Made by a program: the position numbers and the translations under genes
Notes under the pieces: model-generated
What the model saw: the letters and a program-made list of their open reading frames with translations, nothing else
The model's database searches: none
Told to the model about the DNA's origin: nothing
Part shown: positions 32,487 to 41,274 of the stretch, piece by piece
Layout of the letters: each line of letters begins with the position of its first letter
Position numbering within the stretch: the first letter of the stretch is position 1
NCBI GenBank assembly: GCA_937901915.1
Contig: CALGUD010000026.1
Coordinates: 1 to 41,916 of the forward strand
DNA: 41,916 nucleotides
DNA from: an uncultured Flavobacteriaceae bacterium
GTDB taxonomy: Bacteria; Bacteroidota; Bacteroidia; Flavobacteriales; Flavobacteriaceae
Direction of reading: 5' to 3'

Positions 32487-32600
32487 TTGTAAGTTTTTAC
32501 CCTGATTTACGACTGAAATTTTAACATAATAAGTTAATGTTGTTGTAATACATTATATATTTTCGTATCTTTCTATATCACAAAGATTTGAATTAAAAGT

Positions 32601-32617
32601 TGGCACGAAGTTTGCTT
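32601..32617 (+). promoter_or_regulatory. Sigma-54 (-24/-12) promoter 1, for a small RNA
   Basis: TGGCACGAAGTTTGCTT matches the RpoN consensus TGGCACG-N4-TTGC. The -24 GG (32602) and -12 GC (32614) are 12 bp apart, the strict spacing. The transcription start is expected around 32626. Confidence 0.8.
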
Positions 32618-32646
32618 ATGATAACTTAAATATGTTTTTTCATATT

Positions 32647-32665
32647 TAATTTTGGTTGGTTAGTT
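32647..32665 (+). repeat. 19-bp 3' element, copy 1 (in the small RNA)
   Basis: TAATTTTGGTTGGTTAGTT is identical to 34099-34117 and lies directly upstream of a terminator in both places. Confidence 0.9.
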
Positions 32666-32667
32666 GG

Positions 32668-32703
32668 AAAAACCCTGGAACGTCTGTTTCAGGGTTTTTC
32701 TTT
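32668..32703 (+). terminator. Terminator of the small RNA unit
   Basis: Perfect 10-bp stem AAAAACCCTG/CAGGGTTTTT (32668-32677, 32690-32699), 12-nt loop, T-rich tail. It also works in reverse and stops uvrA read-through. Confidence 0.9.
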
Positions 32704-32852
32704 TTAATTAAGTTGTACAGGTAAAACTAATTTTATTAAATGAGTTACTTACTTACACTAATTCTGCGGTTTCCCATCTTTATACACTTCTTCAAAAAAC
32801 ATAAACTTGCAAAATTAATTTCAATACATTGACAATCAATTATTTATGTTTT

Positions 32853-32869
32853 TGGCACGTTGTTTGGTA
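32853..32869 (+). promoter_or_regulatory. Sigma-54 (-24/-12) promoter 2, for the 32915 gene
   Basis: TGGCACGTTGTTTGGTA: the -24 GG (32854) and -12 element (32866) are 12 bp apart. The -12 dinucleotide reads GG in place of GC, so it is weaker than promoter 1 by consensus. The expected start near 32878 gives a leader of about 37 nt before ATG 32915. Confidence 0.65.
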
Positions 32870-32914
32870 AGTACTAAGTGTAATCAAGCATTGTTTAATT
32901 TAAAACCTAAGATT

Positions 32915-34093
32915 ATGAAAAATTTATCAATACTTATCGCAACAGCTCTCTTAAGCACCTATTCAATAAGTGCATCTGCTGTAGAAGAAACAAATTCAGG
33001 CGCCTATGCTTACGGATATGGAAATTCATTCATTTTTGTTGAAGACGGAATTACTTTTTCTGTTTATCCTGATGGAGAATTTGATTTCTATATTGATAAC
33101 GTAAATTATATTGGTGCAAACGTTAATCTTGGTAATACAAACATTAGCTTTAACTCAGGCTTCAAATATGATGCCTATGTACAATATGATGATTACGGAG
33201 CTGTACTTCAAATAGAAAACACTCCTGTATACTATGATTATTACGGACGTGTATCGAGAATTGGCTCTGTAGATATATTTTATAACAGTGGTAGAATTGC
33301 CCGTGTTGGTGGACTTTATGTTCATTATAACCGTCATGGGGTTTTTAGTCACCATACAGGATATATAAATGTATACAACAGAACTTATGTACACAGGCCA
33401 TATTACAGATACTTTTCAAGGCCTGCACCCAGCTACTGTGTAGTTAACTACAGACCCTACAGAATGTATTATACACCTGTTAGGTACACATACTACAGGC
33501 CTTATAGAAGCAATTACAGAAGAGCGTATGCTACAGTAGGTAAAACCTATCATTATAAAAGTAATAATCCAAGAACTACTGTGTATAGAAACGACAGACG
33601 TGTAGCTACAAGAAATGACAGTAAAATAGTTAATGATGTAAGGAGAAGAAGCTCCAATACACAAACAAGCAGAAGTTCTGTTCAGCGAAGGGATAACAGT
33701 TCTGTACAAAGAAACGGAACTATCCAGAGAAGGGATAATAATGTAACTCAAAGAAGTAGTTCTGTAAGAAGTACAACACCTAAGGCTGGAGTACAGACCA
33801 ACTCGGGAACCACAACAAGAAGAGCCCCGGTAGTTGATCAAAAAAGAACCACTACTGTAAAAAGGAGTCCGGCTGCAACGACAGTTAAAAGAAATACAAC
33901 GGTTAAAACACCAAATCGTACTATACAGAGAAAAAGTACAACCGCTGTAAAAAGTACACCAAGAGCTCAGGTTACAAAAAGAACTCAGGTTACTAGAACC
34001 GCTCCCGCTAAGAGAACTGTAACAAAAAGTTCTCAGGGTGCAACAAGAAGCAAAAGTATATCTTCCTCAACTTCAGGAAGCAGAAGAAGATAA
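32915..34093 (+). CDS. Secreted Tyr/Arg/Thr-rich basic protein under sigma-54 control
   Basis: 392 aa from ATG 32915 (MKNLSILIATALLSTYSISA is the signal peptide). The longer frame from 32846 would run through the sigma-54 promoter. Residues ~25-140 form a Tyr/Gly-rich beta-type domain with repeated Y-x-G-R-(V/I)-x-R-(I/V)-G and similar words. From ~140 to ~190 comes an Arg/Tyr-rich segment, then a ~200-residue low-complexity tail of Arg, Thr, Ser and Gln with VQRRDNSSVQR-type repeats ending SGSRRR. I recall similar flavobacterial envelope proteins but no known function. The basic tail could bind polyanions (inference). Confidence 0.9.
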   Translation: MKNLSILIATALLSTYSISASAVEETNSGAYAYGYGNSFIFVEDGITFSVYPDGEFDFYIDNVNYIGANVNLGNTNISFNSGFKYDAYVQYDDYGAVLQIENTPVYYDYYGRVSRIGSVDIFYNSGRIARVGGLYVHYNRHGVFSHHTGYINVYNRTYVHRPYYRYFSRPAPSYCVVNYRPYRMYYTPVRYTYYRPYRSNYRRAYATVGKTYHYKSNNPRTTVYRNDRRVATRNDSKIVNDVRRRSSNTQTSRSSVQRRDNSSVQRNGTIQRRDNNVTQRSSSVRSTTPKAGVQTNSGTTTRRAPVVDQKRTTTVKRSPAATTVKRNTTVKTPNRTIQRKSTTAVKSTPRAQVTKRTQVTRTAPAKRTVTKSSQGATRSKSISSSTSGSRRR

Positions 34094-34098
34094 AATTA

Positions 34099-34117
34099 TA
34101 ATTTTGGTTGGTTAGTT
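34099..34117 (+). repeat. 19-bp 3' element, copy 2 (3' UTR)
   Basis: TAATTTTGGTTGGTTAGTT begins 5 bp after the stop codon and lies 17 bp before the terminator stem; identical to 32647-32665. Confidence 0.9.
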
Positions 34118-34133
34118 ATTTAGTTTAAGTAAG

Positions 34134-34171
34134 AACCCGTAAGCAGATGCAGAGCACCTTACGGGTTTTTT
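34134..34171 (+). terminator. Terminator of the sigma-54 gene
   Basis: Perfect 10-bp stem AACCCGTAAG/CTTACGGGTT, 14-nt loop and a run of six T. It overlaps the stop codon of the convergent flippase gene. Confidence 0.92.
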
Positions 34172-35642
34172 AATGCTTATTATTCTTTTTATTTATAAAA
34201 TTCTGCAAAGTATTGGTGATATCGCTAGAAAAATTAAATCTGATTATAATAAAAAGAAACAAAATGCTAAGTAGTGTACTTTTCAAAATAATATTGATTA
34301 CAGGGTGAAAACCGAACTCCCAAAAATAAAATGATAGTGATAATGAGATTATAGTTAAAGTAGTAAAGAGAGTAGATTTTGAAAATGGGTGGATATTAAA
34401 TTTAATCCACACAAAATAAACTTTCAGGCTGTTGTATATCAAAAAGGCAGTTAAGGTTGCAATGGCCGCACCTGTTATTCCCCATAATGGGATAAAAAGC
34501 ATATTTAATATAATAGTTATAATGGCCAGTATAACTCCAAAAAATAAGATCATTCGGTAATAATTGGAGTTGAATATAATTGAATTGTTATTACCAACTA
34601 TATTTTCTGAAAGCTTCGCTAATGAAATCAACAATACAACCGTAAGTCCTCCGGAATACTGTTCAGGGATAATTTTATATAGCTCGTTTATATTAACAAT
34701 GATCAACAAAAAAATGATTCCACTTACGATATAAAGGGTTATAGAACTTTTTTTATACAGTATAGCCAGTTCTTTCATGTTTTTTTCATTTAAGAGTTTG
34801 GCTGTCATTGGGTATGTAATCTGGTGCATTGCACGCGAAGGAACTATAATGACCATTGCTATAAAAACTGCTACATTATAAAAAGCCACATTTTCAATGG
34901 TAAGGTATTGTCCAATCATAAATTTGTCTACATCCAACAATATAACAGCTATAGATCCCGCAAGAATGATAAGCGAAGAATATTTGAGTACATCTTTAAC
35001 ATTGTTTGGTAAAGAGAATTCAAAAACAGGTTTCTTTACCTTATAGGCAATAAAACCCATTAAAAGCATTCTTGATAAATACATCCATGCTAACCCTATA
35101 ATAAATTCATGAACAGAAATAACTTTTAAATATACCAGGAACAGCAAAACCATTGTAACCAACCTGCTAAAGATCTCTTTTAAAAAATTCCCCGATACAG
35201 ACTTCATATGCACTTTAGTCCATGCAAAGAAAACTTCAAAATAAGCCATAAACACAGCCAATAAATATATGATCCATACATACTGTTCAACTATTTCACT
35301 TTGCCCGGTCAAAAACTGTACAATGACTTTATATCCTAAAAAACCTATAAAACCAACCGGAATTATTACAAAAAGTGGCAAGATTAACATGAAAGTTGTA
35401 AAACGTTTTTCCTGTGTAAGGTTATTGCTATAGGAAGAAAAAAATTTAACCAGTGAATTTTGAACACCAAAAGTTAATAGAGGCATCATAATAGTGGCAG
35501 TAGAAAGTAAATAACTTACCAACCCGAAATATTCATCGGTTAAAAAATTGGTGTATAAAAAAAGTGTGTTTATGGCACCAATAGCAAAACCTATATACGT
35601 ATATATTGTATTTTTAAATGTCTGACTTACTACTACCCCCAT
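34170..35642 (-). CDS. Polysaccharide flippase (Wzx/MATE-like)
   Basis: 490 aa with about 12-14 membrane helices and few charged residues between them. The start is MGVVVSQTFKNTIYTYIGFA, and a typical Wzx-like ending NFINKKNNKH follows. The family moves lipid-linked oligosaccharide units across the inner membrane. It sits 8 bp after the glycosyltransferase stop on the same strand, with YfhO upstream, in an envelope-glycan cluster. Which glycan is not determined. Note the gene itself is less polar than its neighbours, as usual for MOP-superfamily genes. Confidence 0.9.
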   Translation of the reverse strand: MGVVVSQTFKNTIYTYIGFAIGAINTLFLYTNFLTDEYFGLVSYLLSTATIMMPLLTFGVQNSLVKFFSSYSNNLTQEKRFTTFMLILPLFVIIPVGFIGFLGYKVIVQFLTGQSEIVEQYVWIIYLLAVFMAYFEVFFAWTKVHMKSVSGNFLKEIFSRLVTMVLLFLVYLKVISVHEFIIGLAWMYLSRMLLMGFIAYKVKKPVFEFSLPNNVKDVLKYSSLIILAGSIAVILLDVDKFMIGQYLTIENVAFYNVAVFIAMVIIVPSRAMHQITYPMTAKLLNEKNMKELAILYKKSSITLYIVSGIIFLLIIVNINELYKIIPEQYSGGLTVVLLISLAKLSENIVGNNNSIIFNSNYYRMILFFGVILAIITIILNMLFIPLWGITGAAIATLTAFLIYNSLKVYFVWIKFNIHPFSKSTLFTTLTIISLSLSFYFWEFGFHPVINIILKSTLLSILFLFIIIRFNFSSDITNTLQNFINKKNNKH

Positions 35643-35650
35643 TAAAATAA

Positions 35651-36931
35651 CTATTCGTTATGTATAAATTTAGACAATTCTTGAGTAAGTGACCTCCTAT
35701 TGTACTTTTCTATGCCTATAGGATTAACATGCAGTCTGTTTTCTTTAAAATCTTTGTAGAAGGAAAGTATTTTTCCTTTGATTTCATTTTTCTGATGATA
35801 CGTAAATACAAACCCCGTATTGGTTTCTGAAATTATTTGGTTCACATCCCAATTTTCAGGACCAATTGCCAATATAGGTCTTTGAGATGCCATATACTCA
35901 AAAAGTTTGCCTGCGATGATACATTTTGTCTCATCAGAGTCTATTTCTATCAATAACAATACTTGAGATGAACGTTGCAGTTTAATTGATTCTTCATGAG
36001 AAACATACCCTGTTAATTTTACAAATTCCTTTAAGCTGTATTTATGAATTGTTTTTAATACTTCTTTACTTACAGTGCCCGTTAAGCAAAGTTCAAAATC
36101 ATTAGCGAATCCATCTTCCTCTTTTAGCAATTCAGACAGGGCTTCCCATAATATGTGCGGATTTCTTCCTGAAAGTAAAGAACCAATGTGCGAAACACTA
36201 AATTTTTGGCTGAGTTCTGTTTTTTCTACAGGCTCTGTATCATAACCATTTGTGATTACCTTGATTGGCTTTTCAGTAATATAATAAAACTCTTTTTTCG
36301 TCGTGAAACTGGTTACAATTATTTTATCAGCATTGTTTAATACCTCTCCTTCCAGTATTTTATGTTTGACCCAGGCGGATTTTCTTAACCTTAGTTTTTT
36401 ATGATATCCGATGGTTGTCCACGGATCCCGAAAATCTGCAATCCACTCTACCTCTGTTTGCTTTTTAAGTTGAAGCCCAATTAAATGTAAACTGTGAGGC
36501 GGGCCGGTTGTAATAATAGTGTCAATCTTTTCTTGTTCCAGATATTCAGACAAAAACTTCACTGAAGGCTTTACCCAAAATATACGGGCATCCGGAATAA
36601 AAAAATTACCCCGCACCCAAAGCATCAACCTTTCCAATATTGATTGGTTTTTATCTGAAATAATACCTCTACTTATTGTTTTGGTTTTATTTTTTGAGAA
36701 AAAAGAAGCAAACCTGTATGGTTCAAATATTTTATGTTTGATTATCTTAACATCAGCAGGGATATCATTACCAAATGATTCATCAATAACAGGATATGTA
36801 GGATTTTGCGGTGTGTATACCACAGGCTCTATTCCGAAATCTTTTAAATATTTTACAAATTTAAGCCAACGCTGTACACCCGGACCGCCGGCAGGGGGCC
36901 AATAATACGTGATGATCAGGACTCTTTTCAT
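35651..36931 (-). CDS. Glycosyltransferase, GT4-like (GT-B fold)
   Basis: 426 aa from ATG 36931 (MKRVLIITYYWPPAGGPGVQ). The frame can be opened to 36991 but then overlaps the YfhO gene; ATG 36943 is also possible. The start motif YYWPPAGGPGVQRWLKF is common in GT4-type enzymes. WIADFRDPWT, then KVITNGYDTEP, and later GKLFEYMASQRPILAIG with a Glu near the C-terminal fold match the GT-B donor site. No membrane segment. It probably builds a surface glycan moved by the flippase next to it. Confidence 0.9.
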   Translation of the reverse strand: MKRVLIITYYWPPAGGPGVQRWLKFVKYLKDFGIEPVVYTPQNPTYPVIDESFGNDIPADVKIIKHKIFEPYRFASFFSKNKTKTISRGIISDKNQSILERLMLWVRGNFFIPDARIFWVKPSVKFLSEYLEQEKIDTIITTGPPHSLHLIGLQLKKQTEVEWIADFRDPWTTIGYHKKLRLRKSAWVKHKILEGEVLNNADKIIVTSFTTKKEFYYITEKPIKVITNGYDTEPVEKTELSQKFSVSHIGSLLSGRNPHILWEALSELLKEEDGFANDFELCLTGTVSKEVLKTIHKYSLKEFVKLTGYVSHEESIKLQRSSQVLLLIEIDSDETKCIIAGKLFEYMASQRPILAIGPENWDVNQIISETNTGFVFTYHQKNEIKGKILSFYKDFKENRLHVNPIGIEKYNRRSLTQELSKFIHNE

Positions 36932-36935
36932 TTCC

Positions 36936-39374
36936 TTAATCATTATTATTTTCTTCTTTCCTGTATATGAACTTGTAATAAATTCCCCCACCCAATAATA
37001 ACAAAAACAAAATAGCTCCTGTTAATGAGATTGTGCTTCCTGTTTGAACTACTGTAGGTTCAAATTTAAATTCTATTTCATGATTCCCGGCAGGTATTTC
37101 AAGCCCTCTTAAAGTATAATTTACCCTGAAATGCTCAACTTGCTTTCCATCAATACTTGCATGCCACCCATGTGGGTAATACATTTCTGAAAATACAGCC
37201 AAGCCATCATGCCGGTTGGAAGATTTATATTTTAAATGATTTGGACTGTATGATATTAATTCAATAGATGCGGTTGAATCTTTTACAAAATGATTTTCAG
37301 AAATATCAAATGCATTTACATTCACTATTACTTCATTGGTGGTGTTTATGCTTTCAAGAGCTTTCATTTCCTCATCTGCATTATCAACCTTAATAACCTT
37401 GTTTACAAACCATGCATTTCCATTTACAAAAGGATTAGTCGCAGCAATGGTTTGTCCTTCTTCATTTTGCCGAATGATATATTTCACATTCAGCATATTA
37501 AGTACATTCACATTATTCTGTGCTATCTGGTATTCATACAATTCCTGTAATCTGCGTGGTTTAGCAGCATGATAACCCCCAATAGAATTGTGGAAATATG
37601 AGGTATTTGCACCATTTAAACCTTCTGCGGTGTTAAAAACCCTGAAATGGGATTTATCCTTCAAAATTTCCTGGTCAGCTGCAGTGGGTTGAAAAGGTCT
37701 TTCCATCCTTCCGGCCGGAACAAAATCCTCTTTATTTACATAACGTTTGTTTACACCCACTAAATCAACTAAAATAAGTAAAACGAAAGCTGCTATCAAT
37801 CGCTTTTCATTCAGTTTTTCTTTAAGATAAAGCCAAATTACAGCTGCCGAAATCAAAACAAATATTAAACTTCTGAACAGGTCCTGATTGTAAATTGCCT
37901 TCCTGTCCATTTTTATAATTTCCACCAACTGCGGACCCATTGCCTGGCTATAATACTCATCATTTAGGGCATCAAACGTAAAAGTGCCTTTAAACAAGAA
38001 CAATAAAACAGCCATACCGGCTGTAATAATTGTTGTCCATTTGAGTGCTTTTAACTTTTCATCATTTTTTTCAAAATCATTAAAAAGTCTTACCAACGCA
38101 AATACCGCTATAACCGGAATACATAATTCCAATATCACCTGTATAGATGAAACAGCCCTGAATTTGTTGTACAAGGGAAAGTAATCAATCATCAAATCCG
38201 TAAGGAATTCAAAATTTTTACCCCATGAAAGCACTAGGGACATAACAACACCACCCAACAACCACCATTTTAAACGACCTTTCACTAAAAACAGCCCTAA
38301 AACAAACAAAAATATCACAACAGAACCAATATAGGCAGGTGCTGCAACAATAGGTTGACCTCCCCAATAGGTAGGTAGCCTTTTAGCAAAATCGGCCGCC
38401 TGACTTTGAGGCACCCCCTGGTTTCTTAAAAATTTGTATGTATTGGAATCCTCTCCTAAATTTTCACTGTTCCCTCCACCAAAAAGCCGTGGTACAAAAA
38501 GATTTAATGATTCTACAATTCCGTAACTATACTGCGTGATATATTCTTTATCAAGCCCCGTAGTAATTATTTCTTTTGGAGAGCCATCCGGATTAATGGT
38601 GAGCTCACTCTTACCCCTGGTACTCCACTCCACATACTCCTGGGTTGCCATTATATTAGTAGCATTTACCGTAATCCCTAAAATAACTGCGCCAAAAAGT
38701 ATACCTACGGTCTTAAAAAAATGTGGTAATTCTTTCTTTTTGTAAGCATCAATCAGGTATACGGCTCCTAAAACCAATATTAATAGCATCAAGTAATAAG
38801 TCATTTGAAAATGGTTTGCACCAATTTCAAGTGCCATGGCTACCGTAGTTAGCAAAAATCCCCAGAGATATTTTCTTTGAAATGCGAGTAAAATACCAGC
38901 AAGTACTAAGGGAAAATAGCCAACTGCATGCGCTTTTGCATTATGGCCTACTCCAAGGATAATAATGAGATATGTTGAAAAACCAAAAGCCAGCGCTCCT
39001 AAAAAGGCCAGCTTATAATCAACCTTTAGAACAATTAACAGAATATAAAAACTTAAAAGATATAAAAATAAATAATCTGCGGGGCGCGGTAAAAAACGTA
39101 ATACACTATCCAGTTTTTTCACATAGTTATGAGGATAATTTGCTCCAAGCTGGTAAGTGGGCATTCCTCCGAACGCACTATTTGTCCAATATGGCTCTTC
39201 ACCATGTGTTTTTCTGAAATCATTTTGCTCTTTCGCCATTCCCGTGTATTGCACAATATCACTCTGGAAAATTTTTTTTCCTTGCAAAACCGGATAGAAA
39301 TAAACGAGGGAAGCGATTATAAAAAGTAAAACAACAACCAGGTGAGGTATGAGTTTTTTGAAATTAAATGTCAT
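36936..39374 (-). CDS. YfhO family membrane protein
   Basis: 812 aa. Many membrane helices in the first 530 residues, then a soluble periplasmic-type domain (LNVKYIIRQNEEGQTIAATN and later YYPHGWHASIDGKQVE), then a last membrane helix. This is the YfhO/DUF6044-like GT-C architecture; B. subtilis YfhO is linked to lipoteichoic acid glycosylation. SDIVQYTGMAKEQNDFRK near the N-terminus carries the acidic residue typical of GT-C enzymes. It is co-directional and nearly contiguous with the glycosyltransferase. Confidence 0.92.
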   Translation of the reverse strand: MTFNFKKLIPHLVVVLLFIIASLVYFYPVLQGKKIFQSDIVQYTGMAKEQNDFRKTHGEEPYWTNSAFGGMPTYQLGANYPHNYVKKLDSVLRFLPRPADYLFLYLLSFYILLIVLKVDYKLAFLGALAFGFSTYLIIILGVGHNAKAHAVGYFPLVLAGILLAFQRKYLWGFLLTTVAMALEIGANHFQMTYYLMLLILVLGAVYLIDAYKKKELPHFFKTVGILFGAVILGITVNATNIMATQEYVEWSTRGKSELTINPDGSPKEIITTGLDKEYITQYSYGIVESLNLFVPRLFGGGNSENLGEDSNTYKFLRNQGVPQSQAADFAKRLPTYWGGQPIVAAPAYIGSVVIFLFVLGLFLVKGRLKWWLLGGVVMSLVLSWGKNFEFLTDLMIDYFPLYNKFRAVSSIQVILELCIPVIAVFALVRLFNDFEKNDEKLKALKWTTIITAGMAVLLFLFKGTFTFDALNDEYYSQAMGPQLVEIIKMDRKAIYNQDLFRSLIFVLISAAVIWLYLKEKLNEKRLIAAFVLLILVDLVGVNKRYVNKEDFVPAGRMERPFQPTAADQEILKDKSHFRVFNTAEGLNGANTSYFHNSIGGYHAAKPRRLQELYEYQIAQNNVNVLNMLNVKYIIRQNEEGQTIAATNPFVNGNAWFVNKVIKVDNADEEMKALESINTTNEVIVNVNAFDISENHFVKDSTASIELISYSPNHLKYKSSNRHDGLAVFSEMYYPHGWHASIDGKQVEHFRVNYTLRGLEIPAGNHEIEFKFEPTVVQTGSTISLTGAILFLLLLGGGIYYKFIYRKEENNND

Positions 39375-39380
39375 TTAGAT

Positions 39381-39647
39381 TTATTTTGGTTCTTCAATTT
39401 CTTCGAAATCTATGTATTCGCCAACTTTCTTATCTGTTTTTGAATTGTTTTTGGTGTTTTTATCTATGACCGTTTCTCCCTCATTTTCAGGCTGTTCCTG
39501 TCTATTAAACTGATTAAATGCCTCTCCAAATTTCTTTTCCATTTTTTTTGAGGCATACCGCATAAGCATCGGAGCAAATAATTTTGTTAAAATTTTAATT
39601 GCGTAATAGACTAAAAGTATGATTAATATCGTTCTCAATAATTGCAT
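39381..39647 (-). CDS. Small anchored protein, DUF4834-like
   Basis: 88 aa. One N-terminal membrane segment (residues 4-24), then a basic stretch (MRYASKKMEKKFGEAF), then an acidic end (YIDFEEIEEPK). This is the pattern I recall for DUF4834 in Bacteroidetes; function unknown. It starts the YfhO unit with a 6-bp gap. Confidence 0.8.
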   Translation of the reverse strand: MQLLRTILIILLVYYAIKILTKLFAPMLMRYASKKMEKKFGEAFNQFNRQEQPENEGETVIDKNTKNNSKTDKKVGEYIDFEEIEEPK

Positions 39648-39732
39648 GAAGACAAATTTAAATAAAATTCAAAAGTACAATAGAATAACGGTAAAAACTG
39701 TTATAAATAAGTAAAAAATGATTAAAATCTTA

Positions 39733-39740
39733 TATATTTG
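39733..39740 (+). promoter_or_regulatory. -7 element for the 39761 gene
   Basis: TATATTTG is an exact TANNTTTG match, 20 bp before ATG 39761. Confidence 0.5.
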
Positions 39741-39760
39741 ACCCAAACCCAATACAAACC

Positions 39761-41251
39761 ATGAGGAAATTATTTGCTAAGTTTAGCATATTGGTTTTTA
39801 CAATATCAACTTCAGTAAATGCCCAGTATACTGAAGTTATTAATTCAAATCGTCCTGGATTCTCGTATAGTGCATTTTCAATAGGCAAAAATGTAGCACA
39901 GGGTGAATTTGGTTTATTATATGATAAATCCAAACATTATGGACTTGATACCAAGCAAATCTTGTTCGGATTTGACTTTGCTGTCAGGTACGGACTTCTG
40001 TTTGAAGAGCTCGAAATAATTTGGGATGGTGCATATGCATTTGGTAAATTTACCAATGAGGCAGTAATTCCCGCCGCTTCTGAAAAACGAAGTAATTTTT
40101 TAAGGCATACAATCGGTGCTAAATACCTGGTTTTTGACCCTTTTAAAAAATATATGGACAAAGGCCCGAACATACGCAGTTGGAATGACAATCATAATTT
40201 TCAATGGAAGAATTTAATACCAGCTATTTCGGTATTTGCTGGTGCCAATTTTAATTTAGGTGATAATCCGTTTTATCCAAATGATCCTACTATAAGCCCA
40301 AAAGTAATGGTTGCTACTCAAAGCCACCTGACGCCAACCTGGGTTTTTGTAACTAACATCATGTATGATAAAATTACTGCAGATGACCCTGTTTTCAGCT
40401 ACATACTTACCCTTACCCACACATTAAATGACCCCAAATATTCCATGTTTGTAGAACATCAGGGTATAAACAGTGATGCCTACGCAGATGGGTATTTAAG
40501 AGGTGGTGCAGCCAGGTTAATAAGCAAGGATCTACAGGTTGATGTATCTATTGGTACCAATATAAAAAATACACCTGTTAGAGTATTTGGAGGACTCGGA
40601 GTTTCCTACAGGCTTGATAATCATAGCGATATAATAAAACCAAAAACAAGGTATAAGGTTGACCTGCGTGGTAAAAACCCATTTGATGAAAAGTATAAAG
40701 CCTTAGATACTTTGCCTAAAAAAGAAAGACGAAGATTGAGAAAAGAAATGAGAAAAGAGGGATATAAATCTCCCGATAGCATTTCTAATCCTTTTGGTTT
40801 GGATGATATAGAAGAGGAAGAAGATCTTTCAAAAGCTGAAGAAAAACGAAAAAGAAAAGAAGAGGTTGAAGAGAGAAAGAAAATCCTGGATAGTCTAAAT
40901 CAGGCTTTTGAAGAAAAAAGAACTATTCAAACCCAGGAAATATTAGAAAAAGAAGAAGAAAGCGGAGGTTTTGAAGATATCGATGAAAGTAAACTTTCCA
41001 AGAAACAATTAAAGGAATTGAATAAAGCGAGGAAAGAAAGGCTTAGACAAGAAGCGAAAGCGCTTAAGGAAGAAGCTAAAATGATAAAAGAAGAAGAAAA
41101 AAGACTACTTAAAGAGCAAGAAGAAAAAGAAAAGAGGTCTCAGGAAGAACAAAATATCGAAGAGGAATTCTTTGACGACATGAATGAAGATGATTCTAAA
41201 AAGAAGAAAAAAGATAAAAGAAAAAAATCGGAAGAGGAGATCGAATTCTAA
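39761..41251 (+). CDS. Outer-membrane beta-barrel protein with long charged C-terminal coiled coil
   Basis: 496 aa. The signal peptide is MRKLFAKFSILVFTISTSVNA. Residues ~22-290 look like a transporter-type beta-barrel (MetA-pathway phenol degradation-like family), with alternating patterns such as FDFAVRYGLLFEELEIIWD and RVFGGLGVSYRL. From about residue 300 the protein turns into Lys/Glu-rich coiled coil (RRRLRKEMRKEG, then KAEEKRKRKEEVEERKK, then KALKEEAKMIKEEEK), ending DDSKKKKKDKRKKSEEEIEF. Such a tail is unusual on an outer-membrane barrel. The ligand is unknown. Confidence 0.88.
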   Translation: MRKLFAKFSILVFTISTSVNAQYTEVINSNRPGFSYSAFSIGKNVAQGEFGLLYDKSKHYGLDTKQILFGFDFAVRYGLLFEELEIIWDGAYAFGKFTNEAVIPAASEKRSNFLRHTIGAKYLVFDPFKKYMDKGPNIRSWNDNHNFQWKNLIPAISVFAGANFNLGDNPFYPNDPTISPKVMVATQSHLTPTWVFVTNIMYDKITADDPVFSYILTLTHTLNDPKYSMFVEHQGINSDAYADGYLRGGAARLISKDLQVDVSIGTNIKNTPVRVFGGLGVSYRLDNHSDIIKPKTRYKVDLRGKNPFDEKYKALDTLPKKERRRLRKEMRKEGYKSPDSISNPFGLDDIEEEEDLSKAEEKRKRKEEVEERKKILDSLNQAFEEKRTIQTQEILEKEEESGGFEDIDESKLSKKQLKELNKARKERLRQEAKALKEEAKMIKEEEKRLLKEQEEKEKRSQEEQNIEEEFFDDMNEDDSKKKKKDKRKKSEEEIEF

Positions 41252-41274
41252 TAAAATAAAGCACTTTAGTATTC

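Larger units (their letters stand above)
32626..32703 (+). ncRNA. Putative sigma-54-dependent small RNA (~78 nt)
   Basis: The unit starts about 12 nt after a sigma-54 -12 element and ends in a strong terminator. Its parts are a 5' hairpin (AAATATG/CATATTT, 32628-32646), a GU-rich single strand (TTTTGGTTGGTTAGTT, 32650-32665), and the terminator stem AAAAACCCTG/CAGGGTTTTT. No ORF longer than five codons lies in it. The element 32647-32665 recurs exactly at 34099-34117 before the terminator of the sigma-54 gene behind it. Both ends and expression are predictions. Confidence 0.6.
32487..32914. other. Intergenic region holding two sigma-54 promoters and a small RNA unit
   Basis: 428 bp without an annotated gene. 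In order it has: uvrA 3' end, sigma-54 promoter 1 (32601-32617), small RNA unit (~32626-32703), an AT-rich spacer, sigma-54 promoter 2 (32853-32869) and the leader of the 32915 gene. There is no convincing ORF; an ATG TTT TTT CAT ATT TAA pentapeptide frame lies in the small RNA. Confidence 0.7.

Noticed and set aside
33416..33841. 141-aa minus-strand ORF opposite the secreted basic protein
   Set aside because: Ser/Tyr-rich artefact of the repetitive codons on the other strand.
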